Of a DNA stretch of 26,024 bases, positions 6,940-13,189 are shown piece after piece. This DNA is from JAJDNW01 sp039714495 (GTDB lineage Bacteria; Desulfobacterota; Desulfobacteria; Desulfobacterales; B30-G6): contig JBDLJD010000051.1 in assembly GCA_039714495.1 (NCBI GenBank), positions 1 through 26,024 on the forward strand, written 5' to 3'. Positions within the stretch are counted from its first letter, which is position 1. Each line of letters begins with the position of its first letter. The notes beneath the pieces were generated by a model. The model was not told the origin of the DNA and searched no databases. It saw nothing but the letters and a program-made list of their open reading frames with translations. Made by a program: the position numbers and the translations under genes.

Positions 6940-7932
6940 CTAAAAGATTATCAGCACCTTATCAACATTCACCGGCGTTTTGATCAGTTTCTGTTGCAGC
7001 ATGATCGCTTCGGTCTGCTTCCAGGCGCCTACATCAAAGGCGCCGATGGATATTGCAGCGGACGGTTTGACCAGCTCGCGGGTCATTGCCAACTGCTTTT
7101 CGAGTATCGGGCGAGGCGTGTTCTTGTCGAATCTGGCCAGCATCGTAAGCGCGGCTTTTGAATTATCGGGGTTAAACCCGGCCTCCCACCCCTTAAGCAG
7201 TGCCCGCACGAACCGCCTGGCCATGTCCGGGTTTTCACGAACCATGCGCTCCGAAGTCACCACTGAATTGGCCACAAACCTGACACCGTAATCCGAGGGG
7301 TTGAAAAAAGCCACCCTTTCCCCTTCCTGACTCAGTTTCTGGCTTATAATCGGCCCCTGGCTGTTGACGTATACAGGCCACAAGTCCGCTTTACCACGAT
7401 AAAACGGCGTCAAATCATAGCGGACGCTGTGGATGTTTATATCGCGCTCGGACATGCCTCCGCTGGCCAAAAGGGTCCACATGATGGTCTCATCGTTCCC
7501 CCCGAAAGTGACCCCCACAATTTTCCCCTTGAGGTCCTGGACGCGTGAAATGGTGAACAGGTCGGTTCTGTAAATCCACTGCAGGGGGTTGACCTGGAAG
7601 AGTTGGGCCAGAACCACCACGGGCGACCCCTTGGCGCGTGCCCGGATAACCTGGTCAGCCGAAGCCACACCGAAATCAGCGTACCCGAGCTCCAGTTCCC
7701 GGATGGCATCGCGCTCCGGGCCGCCTTCCTTGATGGTCACGTCGAGCCCGGCCTTCTCAAAAATCCCCATCTCCCTGGCATAAAGATCCCCCAGAACACT
7801 GGCATTGAAAAGCCATTTCAGGCGGTAGGTCAACTGTACGTCCCCGCTCTCAGCTGCAAAAAGGGAATTGCCTAAAATCGGAATGACTACCGAAAATAAA
7901 ACGAACAAAAGGAAAACCCATCTTTTTTTCAT
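6940..7932 (-). CDS. ABC transporter substrate-binding protein (NMT1/SsuA/ThiY type)
   Basis: This 330-residue periplasmic protein has a clear signal peptide (basic MKKR, hydrophobic core to about residue 23, SLFAAES cleavage region near 26). The mature part has the features of NMT1-like binding proteins: LKWLFNASVLGDLYARE near the start, the GYADFGVASADQVI segment around 88-101, and DLKGKIVGVTFGG at about 134-145. Such proteins bring sulfonates, nitrate, thiamine precursors or similar small molecules to a membrane permease; the ligand here is not predictable. GGAGAGG about 7 bases before the ATG supports the start. Permease and ATPase genes lie upstream on the same strand, separated by repeat island B. 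Confidence 0.85.
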   Translation of the reverse strand: MKKRWVFLLFVLFSVVIPILGNSLFAAESGDVQLTYRLKWLFNASVLGDLYAREMGIFEKAGLDVTIKEGGPERDAIRELELGYADFGVASADQVIRARAKGSPVVVLAQLFQVNPLQWIYRTDLFTISRVQDLKGKIVGVTFGGNDETIMWTLLASGGMSERDINIHSVRYDLTPFYRGKADLWPVYVNSQGPIISQKLSQEGERVAFFNPSDYGVRFVANSVVTSERMVRENPDMARRFVRALLKGWEAGFNPDNSKAALTMLARFDKNTPRPILEKQLAMTRELVKPSAAISIGAFDVGAWKQTEAIMLQQKLIKTPVNVDKVLIIF

Positions 7933-7983
7933 TTTGTTACCTCTCCATTAAAAACGGCAATCGTATTCCGTCTTCTGTCTTCC

Positions 7984-8005
7984 GGGCGAACACGCAGGTT
8001 CGCCC
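7984..8005. repeat. GGGCGAAC palindromic repeat unit
   Basis: The 8-bp arms GGGCGAAC (7984-7991) and GTTCGCCC (7998-8005) flank a 6-base loop and are followed by CTACA. I recall this stem from intergenic regions of many unrelated environmental bacteria; that is memory, not a search. Confidence 0.6.
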
Positions 8006-8029
8006 CTACATGCGTTCGGCTCTGGTTTT

Positions 8030-8057
8030 CTCCCTACTGCTTACGCCTTACTCCCTA
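8030..8057 (-). repeat. Heptamer array, four units (island B)
   Basis: The units are CTCCCTA, CTGCTTA, CGCCTTA, CTCCCTA, in register. Read on the transcribed strand they are TAGGGAG, TAAGGCG, TAAGCAG, TAGGGAG. The array lies 72 bases downstream of the permease stop codon. Confidence 0.75.
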
Positions 8058-8129
8058 CTGTGGCTCTGTGGCTCCGTCCTCTGTCTTCTGTCCTCTGAAT
8101 TTCTGTGGCTCTGTTCTCTGTCCTTAAGG

Positions 8130-8879
8130 CTACCCCCGGGACCATCCTTTTTTGATCATGTTGCCGGCCACTTCCAGCAACCCCTGGTAAACAGCCAGGG
8201 TAATGCCGATCAGGAAAAGGGCGACCAGGATCTTGGAAAGGTCGCTCTGGTAAAGAGCGATGCGTATGCTGTAGCCAATGCCCTGGTTGGCGGCAATGAA
8301 TTCGGCCACAATGGTGCCCGCCATCGCCAGGGTTGCGCTGCCCGAAATAACGGTAGTCAATTTGCCGAGGTTTTCAAAGGCGCGAATCTTGACTTCCAGC
8401 TGCCAACGCATCCTGCCGGTAACACGGTAGAAATGCTCGATCTCCTTCACGGGCTCTGACATGATCCCCAGCACAGACAGCAAAATGGGAAAATAGCATA
8501 TCATCGCCGCAATCAACAGCCTGGAAAAAAAACCATCCCCGAACAGAATAAAAATGATGGGCGCAATAGCCACAATGGGATAGGCCTGCACGTTATAGGC
8601 CGCCACTTTGATGAACGACCCAAACCAGGTGGTCTGTCTTCCCAGGATGCCCACCAACAACGCCAGAAAAATAGAGGCCACCTGTCCGATAATCGCCACC
8701 GTAAGGGTGCTGGCCACATCCATGCCATAACTTTTATATACCATTCCCAAGGTGGTTTTCAAATCCACGGGGCTAGGAATGACGTAGTTGGACAACCCGA
8801 AAAGGTACTTGACCAAAAAAAGTAGGGCGATTCCCATCAGAAATATGATCAGAAACTGGTAGATACGTCTATGAAGCAT
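8130..8879 (-). CDS. ABC transporter permease (BPD_transp_1 type)
   Basis: This 249-residue inner-membrane protein has about six hydrophobic segments: residues 7-26, one near 58-80, and further ones to about 235. It has the layout of the SsuC/TauC/ThiX permease family. Around residues 160-200 the EAA-type coupling loop is visible (an AFENLGKLTTVI segment, then GSATLAMAGTIVAEF), which docks the ATPase. Its ATG overlaps the end of the ATPase gene by 11 bp, and GGAG stands about 8 bases upstream within that gene, so the two should be translated together. The missing binding protein is the next gene downstream, after repeat island B. Confidence 0.88.
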   Translation of the reverse strand: MLHRRIYQFLIIFLMGIALLFLVKYLFGLSNYVIPSPVDLKTTLGMVYKSYGMDVASTLTVAIIGQVASIFLALLVGILGRQTTWFGSFIKVAAYNVQAYPIVAIAPIIFILFGDGFFSRLLIAAMICYFPILLSVLGIMSEPVKEIEHFYRVTGRMRWQLEVKIRAFENLGKLTTVISGSATLAMAGTIVAEFIAANQGIGYSIRIALYQSDLSKILVALFLIGITLAVYQGLLEVAGNMIKKGWSRG

Positions 8880-9573
8880 TCATTATCTCCAGCATGGTCT
8901 GTTCCAGCCTCTCTTTGTCCAGGGTCTGGTGGTTTTGGATGTCGATACCTGTAAGGCTGACGGTCTGCGGGTTTTTGAGAGCGTCCCTCAATACCACAAT
9001 ATCACGGCAAAATTTGGAAACCTCGACAACATTGTGCGATATATACAGGAAGTGACGGTCCGGAAACATCGCCTTGATGTTGAGGATAATACTTTCCCTG
9101 GTCTTTTCATCCACATTGGCCAGGCTCTCGTCCATGATGAGCAGATCGAATTCCTGCAGGAGATAACGCATCAGGTTGATGCGGTTCTGCTGCCCCAGGG
9201 ACAGCTGGGAAAAGCGCAGCCCCAGGTAGTCCGCCATGCCAAACGCTTCAATCAGGGCTTCTCTGAGGCTCTCTGATGAAACCGGGGCAATTCTGTCAAG
9301 ATGTTTGCCTACGCTGGACCAGTCCGGCAGACGTTCCAGATTGTAGGAATAGAAAAGGCGGGTCATGCCATCTGCCTTAACGCCCCCTGAAGAGCCGTCT
9401 ATCTCTCCCACGATGATCTTGGCCAGGCTGGTCTTGCCCACTCCGGAAGGGCCAAACAGGGCGTTGAAACCGGGCTCGACAATACTAAAGGAAAGCCCGC
9501 TGAACACCTCTGTGGACGCCCCCGGGTATCGATAGACAATATTGTCGCAGGTAAGCGCCACCTTACGATCCAC
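8869..9573 (-). CDS. ABC transporter ATP-binding protein, atypical motifs
   Basis: This 234-residue ATPase should energise the adjacent permease. Walker A GPSGVGKT is at residues 41-48, Walker B LLIMDE at 144-149 with the catalytic Glu149, and the switch His180 (YISHN). The signature is LSLGQ (124-128) instead of LSGGQ. The region where the Q-loop Gln is expected reads LFYSYNLERLPDW (73-85) and has no Gln. SsuB/TauB/ThiZ proteins are usually longer (about 255) and keep that Gln. The GTG at 9573 gives MDRKVALTCDN; the coding region overlaps the preceding gene by 11 bp and the next by 11 bp. It probably is functional, because the catalytic Glu and His remain. Confidence 0.87.
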   Translation of the reverse strand: MDRKVALTCDNIVYRYPGASTEVFSGLSFSIVEPGFNALFGPSGVGKTSLAKIIVGEIDGSSGGVKADGMTRLFYSYNLERLPDWSSVGKHLDRIAPVSSESLREALIEAFGMADYLGLRFSQLSLGQQNRINLMRYLLQEFDLLIMDESLANVDEKTRESIILNIKAMFPDRHFLYISHNVVEVSKFCRDIVVLRDALKNPQTVSLTGIDIQNHQTLDKERLEQTMLEIMNAS

Positions 9574-10204
9574 CCATGATTGACCAGATGATATCCGTGC
9601 CCGACAACGGGGCTCGGCAACGGTTCAGGATGTTCTGCTGGTGGTCGCGAACCGTAAGGTGTAAATCGGTAATTTCCACCAGGTTCTCACCCAGGCCTTC
9701 CGGGCTCTCCTTGCTCCTAAAGCCTTTGTGCCGAAAAAAAGCATCATAGGGATGCATGGTCAGCCCTCCCCTGAGGTAAGCAATCACGAATGTCACATGC
9801 TCCCGGGCCGCAGCCATGCGCTGGGGTGTTTTTTTCACATCCGCCTGCATCGTCAGATTCAAAAAAATTTGGATCCTGTTTTCTTCCCAGGCATAGATTA
9901 CCCGTATAGTCGGCTCCAATTCGAACAGGTTCCCCTCATTCCTGGTCAACACCCCACGCTTGCGAAAGAGATCTTCCTCAACTTTTGCAAGCCCCCAGTC
10001 CAGCATGGATACGGGTTCGCGCATCAGGTATTCGACGGCAGGCGAAGGTTCCGCCCCCAAAGGGGCGGTAAAAAGGAGCGACATGCATGCCAGACATCCC
10101 AGCACTGGAATCAACAAATGGATCCTGATACCCGCAAGCGCTTTATACCATGGATCTGTATTAGAAATAAGTTTCATATCAAAGAAACACCATACCTGCA
10201 TCAC
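9563..10204 (-). CDS. Secreted or membrane-anchored unknown protein of the ABC operon
   Basis: This protein of about 213 residues has one hydrophobic segment (roughly residues 28-47, IHLLIPVLGCLACMSLLF) followed by APLGAEPSP, a plausible signal peptidase I site, so it is exported or anchored. The mature part begins AVEYLMREPVSMLDWGLAK and has no domain I recognise. Its end overlaps the ATPase gene by 11 bp, tying it to the importer. GAGAGGG lies 9 bases before the GTG at 10204; an internal ATG at 10177 (MKLISN) would give a shorter, more usual signal peptide but has no ribosome site. It may be a periplasmic partner of the transporter. That is inference from position only. Confidence 0.7.
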   Translation of the reverse strand: MMQVWCFFDMKLISNTDPWYKALAGIRIHLLIPVLGCLACMSLLFTAPLGAEPSPAVEYLMREPVSMLDWGLAKVEEDLFRKRGVLTRNEGNLFELEPTIRVIYAWEENRIQIFLNLTMQADVKKTPQRMAAAREHVTFVIAYLRGGLTMHPYDAFFRHKGFRSKESPEGLGENLVEITDLHLTVRDHQQNILNRCRAPLSGTDIIWSIMGGS

Positions 10205-10389
10205 GTTATTTTGCCCTCTCGCATTACAGCCGGCTGCTTCAGCAGTTCCACAATTTAGATTAATCCAAATTCAATTTATGTAAGCCGCAATTGGGGGTCA
10301 AGACTTAATTTTCATACTTGACCCAGCACAACCAAACATGAAACATAGGCGTTTACTTGTATTTAACGACATTCATCAGAGTCTTTTGC
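10205..10389. other. Divergent intergenic region
   Basis: This 185-bp region lies between the minus-strand importer operon and the plus-strand glycosyltransferase, so both promoters should be here; none is clear. It holds an inverted repeat at 10295-10324. Confidence 0.5.
10295..10324. repeat. GGGTCAAG inverted repeat
   Basis: GGGTCAAG (10295-10302) and CTTGACCC (10317-10324) are perfect 8-bp arms around a 14-base AT-rich loop. Similar GGGTCAAG stems occur, as I recall, near Y1/RAYT-type transposases; no transposase is present here. Confidence 0.5.
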
Positions 10390-11637
10390 ATGAAAAATAA
10401 TAAACATCTAAACATCTGTCTCGTGAGCTACCGGAGCAATCCGCACAGCGGCGGCCAGGGCGTATACCTGAAAAACCTGGCCAGGGCGCTGACCGACCTG
10501 GGACACCGGGTACATGTCATCTCCGGGCCACCCGATCCTCAACTCCCCGCTGACATACCGATTCAGCATATTCCGGGCCTCGATTTGTACAACCCGCAAG
10601 ACCCTTTCAGGATACCCACCCTGAAAGAACTTTCAGACCCTGTCAATCTGCTCGAATGGATCGGCGTATCCACCATGGGGTTTCCCGAGCCATTCACGTT
10701 CGGCCTCAGGGCCTATCATGTTCTGCGCAACGCCCGCCACCGCTTCGATGTGGTGCATGACAACCAGAGCCTATCTTACGGCATCTGGGCCGTAAACAGA
10801 ATCATGCCCACCCTGGCAACCATACACCATCCCATAACCGTCGACCGCCAGCTTGCTGTAAAGAGCGTTTCCGCTTTCTGGAAAAAAATCAAACATCTGC
10901 GGTGGCATTCTTTTTTGAGGATGCAGAAGGTGGTTTCGCGAACCCTTCCCTGCATTGTCACTGTTTCAGAATGTGCCAAACAAGATATTGCCGAGGATTT
11001 CCGCATTCCCGCGGGAAAATTCCGTGTGGTGCCCAACGGCATCAGCACCGACCTGTTTTACCCGATTCCGGAAATCCAGCGTGAACCAAACCGGCTGATC
11101 GTTACCAACAGTGCGGATATCCCCCTGAAAGGACTTTACCACCTGCTGCATGCCGTTGCCCGTATCGCGGCCCGACAGCCCGTAAAGCTGGTGGTCATCG
11201 GCACCCCCAAGAAGAACGGCGGTATCGAAAATTTAATCCGTACGCTGGGCATAGGCCATTTGGTGCAATTCACAGGGCGAATCGATCATGACAACTTTGT
11301 CCGGCAATATGCCAGGGCATCGGTGGCAGTGGTTCCTTCACTATACGAAGGGTTCGGTCTTCCCGCAGGGGAGGCCATGGCCTGCGGCGTCCCGGTGGTT
11401 AGCACCACGGGCGGAGCCCTGCCGGAAGTCGTCGGGGATGCAGGCGTCCTGGTACCGCCGGGCGACCCCCATGCCCTCACAGCGGCTATCCTCGACCTTC
11501 TGGGGGATGCGGACAAGGCTTCCGCGCTGGGCCGGAAGGGATACCGTCGCATACATGCGCATTTCACCTGGAAAAGGGCGGCGGAAAGAACGGTTAAGGC
11601 TTACCGGGAGGTTATTCATGATTACCGTCGACTTTAA
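10390..11637 (+). CDS. Glycosyltransferase family 4 (GT-B fold)
   Basis: This 415-residue protein is a retaining GT4-type glycosyltransferase that moves a sugar from a nucleotide donor to a glycan or lipid acceptor at the cytoplasmic face. The N-terminal domain has the donor/acceptor glycine loop HSGGQGVYLKNLARAL (19-34). The C-terminal domain has VVPNGIS and the EGFGLPAGE (320-328) E-x7-E motif, followed by MACGVPVVSTTGGALPEV. The ATG at 10390 (MKNNKHLNICLVSY) is chosen because the first Rossmann strand begins there; a TTG at 10357 would add 11 residues. The last 20 bases overlap the methyltransferase gene, so the two are coupled. The sugar and acceptor are unknown. Confidence 0.9.
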   Translation: MKNNKHLNICLVSYRSNPHSGGQGVYLKNLARALTDLGHRVHVISGPPDPQLPADIPIQHIPGLDLYNPQDPFRIPTLKELSDPVNLLEWIGVSTMGFPEPFTFGLRAYHVLRNARHRFDVVHDNQSLSYGIWAVNRIMPTLATIHHPITVDRQLAVKSVSAFWKKIKHLRWHSFLRMQKVVSRTLPCIVTVSECAKQDIAEDFRIPAGKFRVVPNGISTDLFYPIPEIQREPNRLIVTNSADIPLKGLYHLLHAVARIAARQPVKLVVIGTPKKNGGIENLIRTLGIGHLVQFTGRIDHDNFVRQYARASVAVVPSLYEGFGLPAGEAMACGVPVVSTTGGALPEVVGDAGVLVPPGDPHALTAAILDLLGDADKASALGRKGYRRIHAHFTWKRAAERTVKAYREVIHDYRRL

Positions 11638-12337
11638 AAGGGCCGGGCTCAAACCAGGCCAGAAGGTGCTGGATATCGGCTGCGGGTCGGGCAGACATGT
11701 AGCCGCAGCCTATCAACAACCAAAAACCGTTGCCATTGGGACGGATCTCAGCTTAAAGGACTTGGGCGAAGCCCGGGACAGGCTGTTGTTTCATGATCGG
11801 TTGGGCGAACACGGTCATGGGGCGTGGGGCCTGAACGTCGCCGACATCACCGCCCTGCCCTTTGCACGGCATGCCTTCGACATGGTGATATGCTCTGAAG
11901 TCATGGAACACATTCATGACGAAAAGGCTGCCGCCGTAGAGCTCTTCAGGGTGTTGAAGCCGGGACATCCCATGGTCATCTCCGTTCCGCGGTATTTTCC
12001 CGAATGGGTTTGCTGGAAGCTTTCCGATGAATACCACCTGGTCAACCAGGGGCACATTCGTATCTACCGAAAGGAAAGGCTCGTTTCCCTGTTCGAAAGC
12101 CTCGGGCTTCGGTTAACCGGCTCCCACTACGCCCACAGCCTGCATGCACCCTACTGGTGGCTGAAATGTCTGGTGGGCCCCACCCGGGAGGATTCCCCCC
12201 CGGTCAACCTTTACAAACGCTTCCTCACCTGGGACATCATGCAGAAACCAAAGCTGACCCGTCTCCTGGACCGCCTGGGCAACCCTCTTTTCGGCAAGAG
12301 CCTGGTGCTCTACTTTATGAAATACGATGGCGTTTAA
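11618..12337 (+). CDS. Class I SAM-dependent methyltransferase
   Basis: This 239-residue protein has the Rossmann-type methyltransferase fold. Motif I is VLDIGCGSGRH (19-29), an acidic residue follows in GTDLS, then DITALPFARHAFDMVICSE (motifs II-IV) and ELFRVLKPGHPMVISVP (post-motif). It resembles the Methyltransf_11/25 class, which methylates small molecules, sugars or lipids. The ATG at 11618 overlaps the glycosyltransferase by 20 bp and has GGGAGG 6 bases upstream. The same frame stays open further 5' inside the glycosyltransferase, but that part is a shadow. Pairing with GT4 suggests modification of the glycan made there. The last 19 bases are the left arm of a perfect palindrome. Confidence 0.87.
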   Translation: MITVDFKRAGLKPGQKVLDIGCGSGRHVAAAYQQPKTVAIGTDLSLKDLGEARDRLLFHDRLGEHGHGAWGLNVADITALPFARHAFDMVICSEVMEHIHDEKAAAVELFRVLKPGHPMVISVPRYFPEWVCWKLSDEYHLVNQGHIRIYRKERLVSLFESLGLRLTGSHYAHSLHAPYWWLKCLVGPTREDSPPVNLYKRFLTWDIMQKPKLTRLLDRLGNPLFGKSLVLYFMKYDGV

Positions 12338-12380
12338 TGGCTCATCAAAATTGATGAGCCATTAAACGCCATCGTATTTC
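12319..12380. repeat. 62-bp perfect palindrome across the methyltransferase stop
   Basis: The arms are 30 bp (12319-12348 and 12351-12380), perfectly complementary with only AA between them. The left arm contains the last codons and stop (12335-12337) of the methyltransferase; the right arm mirrors them into the convergent intergenic space. Neither flank has a T-run, so it is not a standard intrinsic terminator, though it could act on both convergent transcripts. Confidence 0.9.
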
Positions 12381-12452
12381 TTGTAAGGCCATTTTTAGCA
12401 TTTATTAAAATAGCGACCCAAATGCTGAAACGGAATATCTCTAATAACCACT

Positions 12453-13070
12453 CTATTTCCTGCGAAGTATGCCGAGGGTTTTCACCCGGGGTTCCGGAGT
12501 GTAGTCACCCGATTCAAGAGCCATTCTATACACCTGGTAGGGTGCCTGTCCTCCCTTGGCAGGATCTTCGAAGATATCATGGATCAAAAGGCAGCCGCCG
12601 GGTTGCAGGTGCGGTGCCCAGACATGGTAGTCGGCAGTCACCGTCTCCAGGGCATGCCCGCCGTCGATGAACACCAGAGACAACGGCGTAGCCCAGTTGG
12701 CGGCAACCGTTTCGGAACGGCTCACCACCGGGATAACGGTCTGATCGAGATCCGCCATTGCCAGCGTTCGCCTGAAGGCGCCGAAGGTGTCCACGGCAAA
12801 ATTACGATAGTCGAACAGATCGGGATCGAAGTACTCCTCCCCGGGCTGCTGCTCCTCCGATCCCTGGTGGTGATCGATGGAATACAGTACACCACCCGCC
12901 TTTTTGCAGGCCAGACCAAGGTAAACCGCAGACTTCCCGCAATAACTGCCGATCTCAAGGCAGGGGCCCTTACTGCTCACTTCCAGGGCCGCATCGTACA
13001 AAGCCCGGCCCTCTTCCTCGTCCAGGAAACCCTTAATATTTTTTACTACATTGGAAAAATCAACTTCCAT
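12453..13070 (-). CDS. Class I SAM-dependent methyltransferase (Methyltransf_24-like)
   Basis: This 205-residue protein has motif I as CLEIGSYCGKSAVYL (37-51), then an acidic strand end (YSIDHHQGSEE), and LVFIDGGHALETVTADYHVW (132-151). That pattern is typical of the Methyltransf_24 group found near sugar and rhamnosyl gene clusters. The final strands HLQPGGCLLIHDIF and LGILRRK complete the fold. The substrate is unknown. It converges with the glycosyltransferase/methyltransferase pair and may belong to the same glycan theme, but lies on the other strand. The ATG at 13070 is the natural start; no strong ribosome site precedes it, and an AT-rich palindrome lies just upstream. Confidence 0.85.
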   Translation of the reverse strand: MEVDFSNVVKNIKGFLDEEEGRALYDAALEVSSKGPCLEIGSYCGKSAVYLGLACKKAGGVLYSIDHHQGSEEQQPGEEYFDPDLFDYRNFAVDTFGAFRRTLAMADLDQTVIPVVSRSETVAANWATPLSLVFIDGGHALETVTADYHVWAPHLQPGGCLLIHDIFEDPAKGGQAPYQVYRMALESGDYTPEPRVKTLGILRRK

Positions 13071-13097
13071 AGAAATAACAATTCAAACCGTTTAACC

Positions 13098-13133
13098 CAT
13101 TAATAATTAATTGTTAACTATTAATTATTAATG
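13098..13133. repeat. 36-bp AT-rich near-perfect palindrome
   Basis: The 14-bp perfect arms CATTAATAATTAAT (13098-13111) and ATTAATTATTAATG (13120-13133) surround TGTTAACT, itself containing the palindrome GTTAAC. It sits 27 bp upstream of the methyltransferase start and 57 bp downstream of the ftsK stop. It could be a regulator site, a dispersed repeat, or a melting-prone element. Confidence 0.65.
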
Positions 13134-13189
13134 ACAGTATTCAGCCACAAGCCAACCCGTAACCTGGAACCCTTTTTTAAATTCCACAT

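Larger units (their letters stand above)
7933..8129. repeat. Intergenic repeat island B
   Basis: This 197-bp gap splits the ABC transporter genes. It contains the palindrome GGGCGAAC/GTTCGCCC (7984-8005), four CTNCYTA heptamers (8030-8057), the 20-base word shared with island A (8065-8084), and a second set of heptamers of form GTCYTCT (8076-8096). The repeat text runs to within about 5 bases of the permease stop codon. No coding sequence is supported. Confidence 0.8.

Noticed and set aside
11288..11617. N-terminal extension of the methyltransferase frame
   Set aside because: It overlaps the conserved GT4 C-terminal domain; GGGAGG precedes the ATG at 11618, where the methyltransferase fold begins.
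12319..12380. 62-bp palindrome as an ordinary intrinsic terminator
   Set aside because: Neither strand has a U-run after the stem and the arms are far longer than usual, so it is listed as a separate structure.
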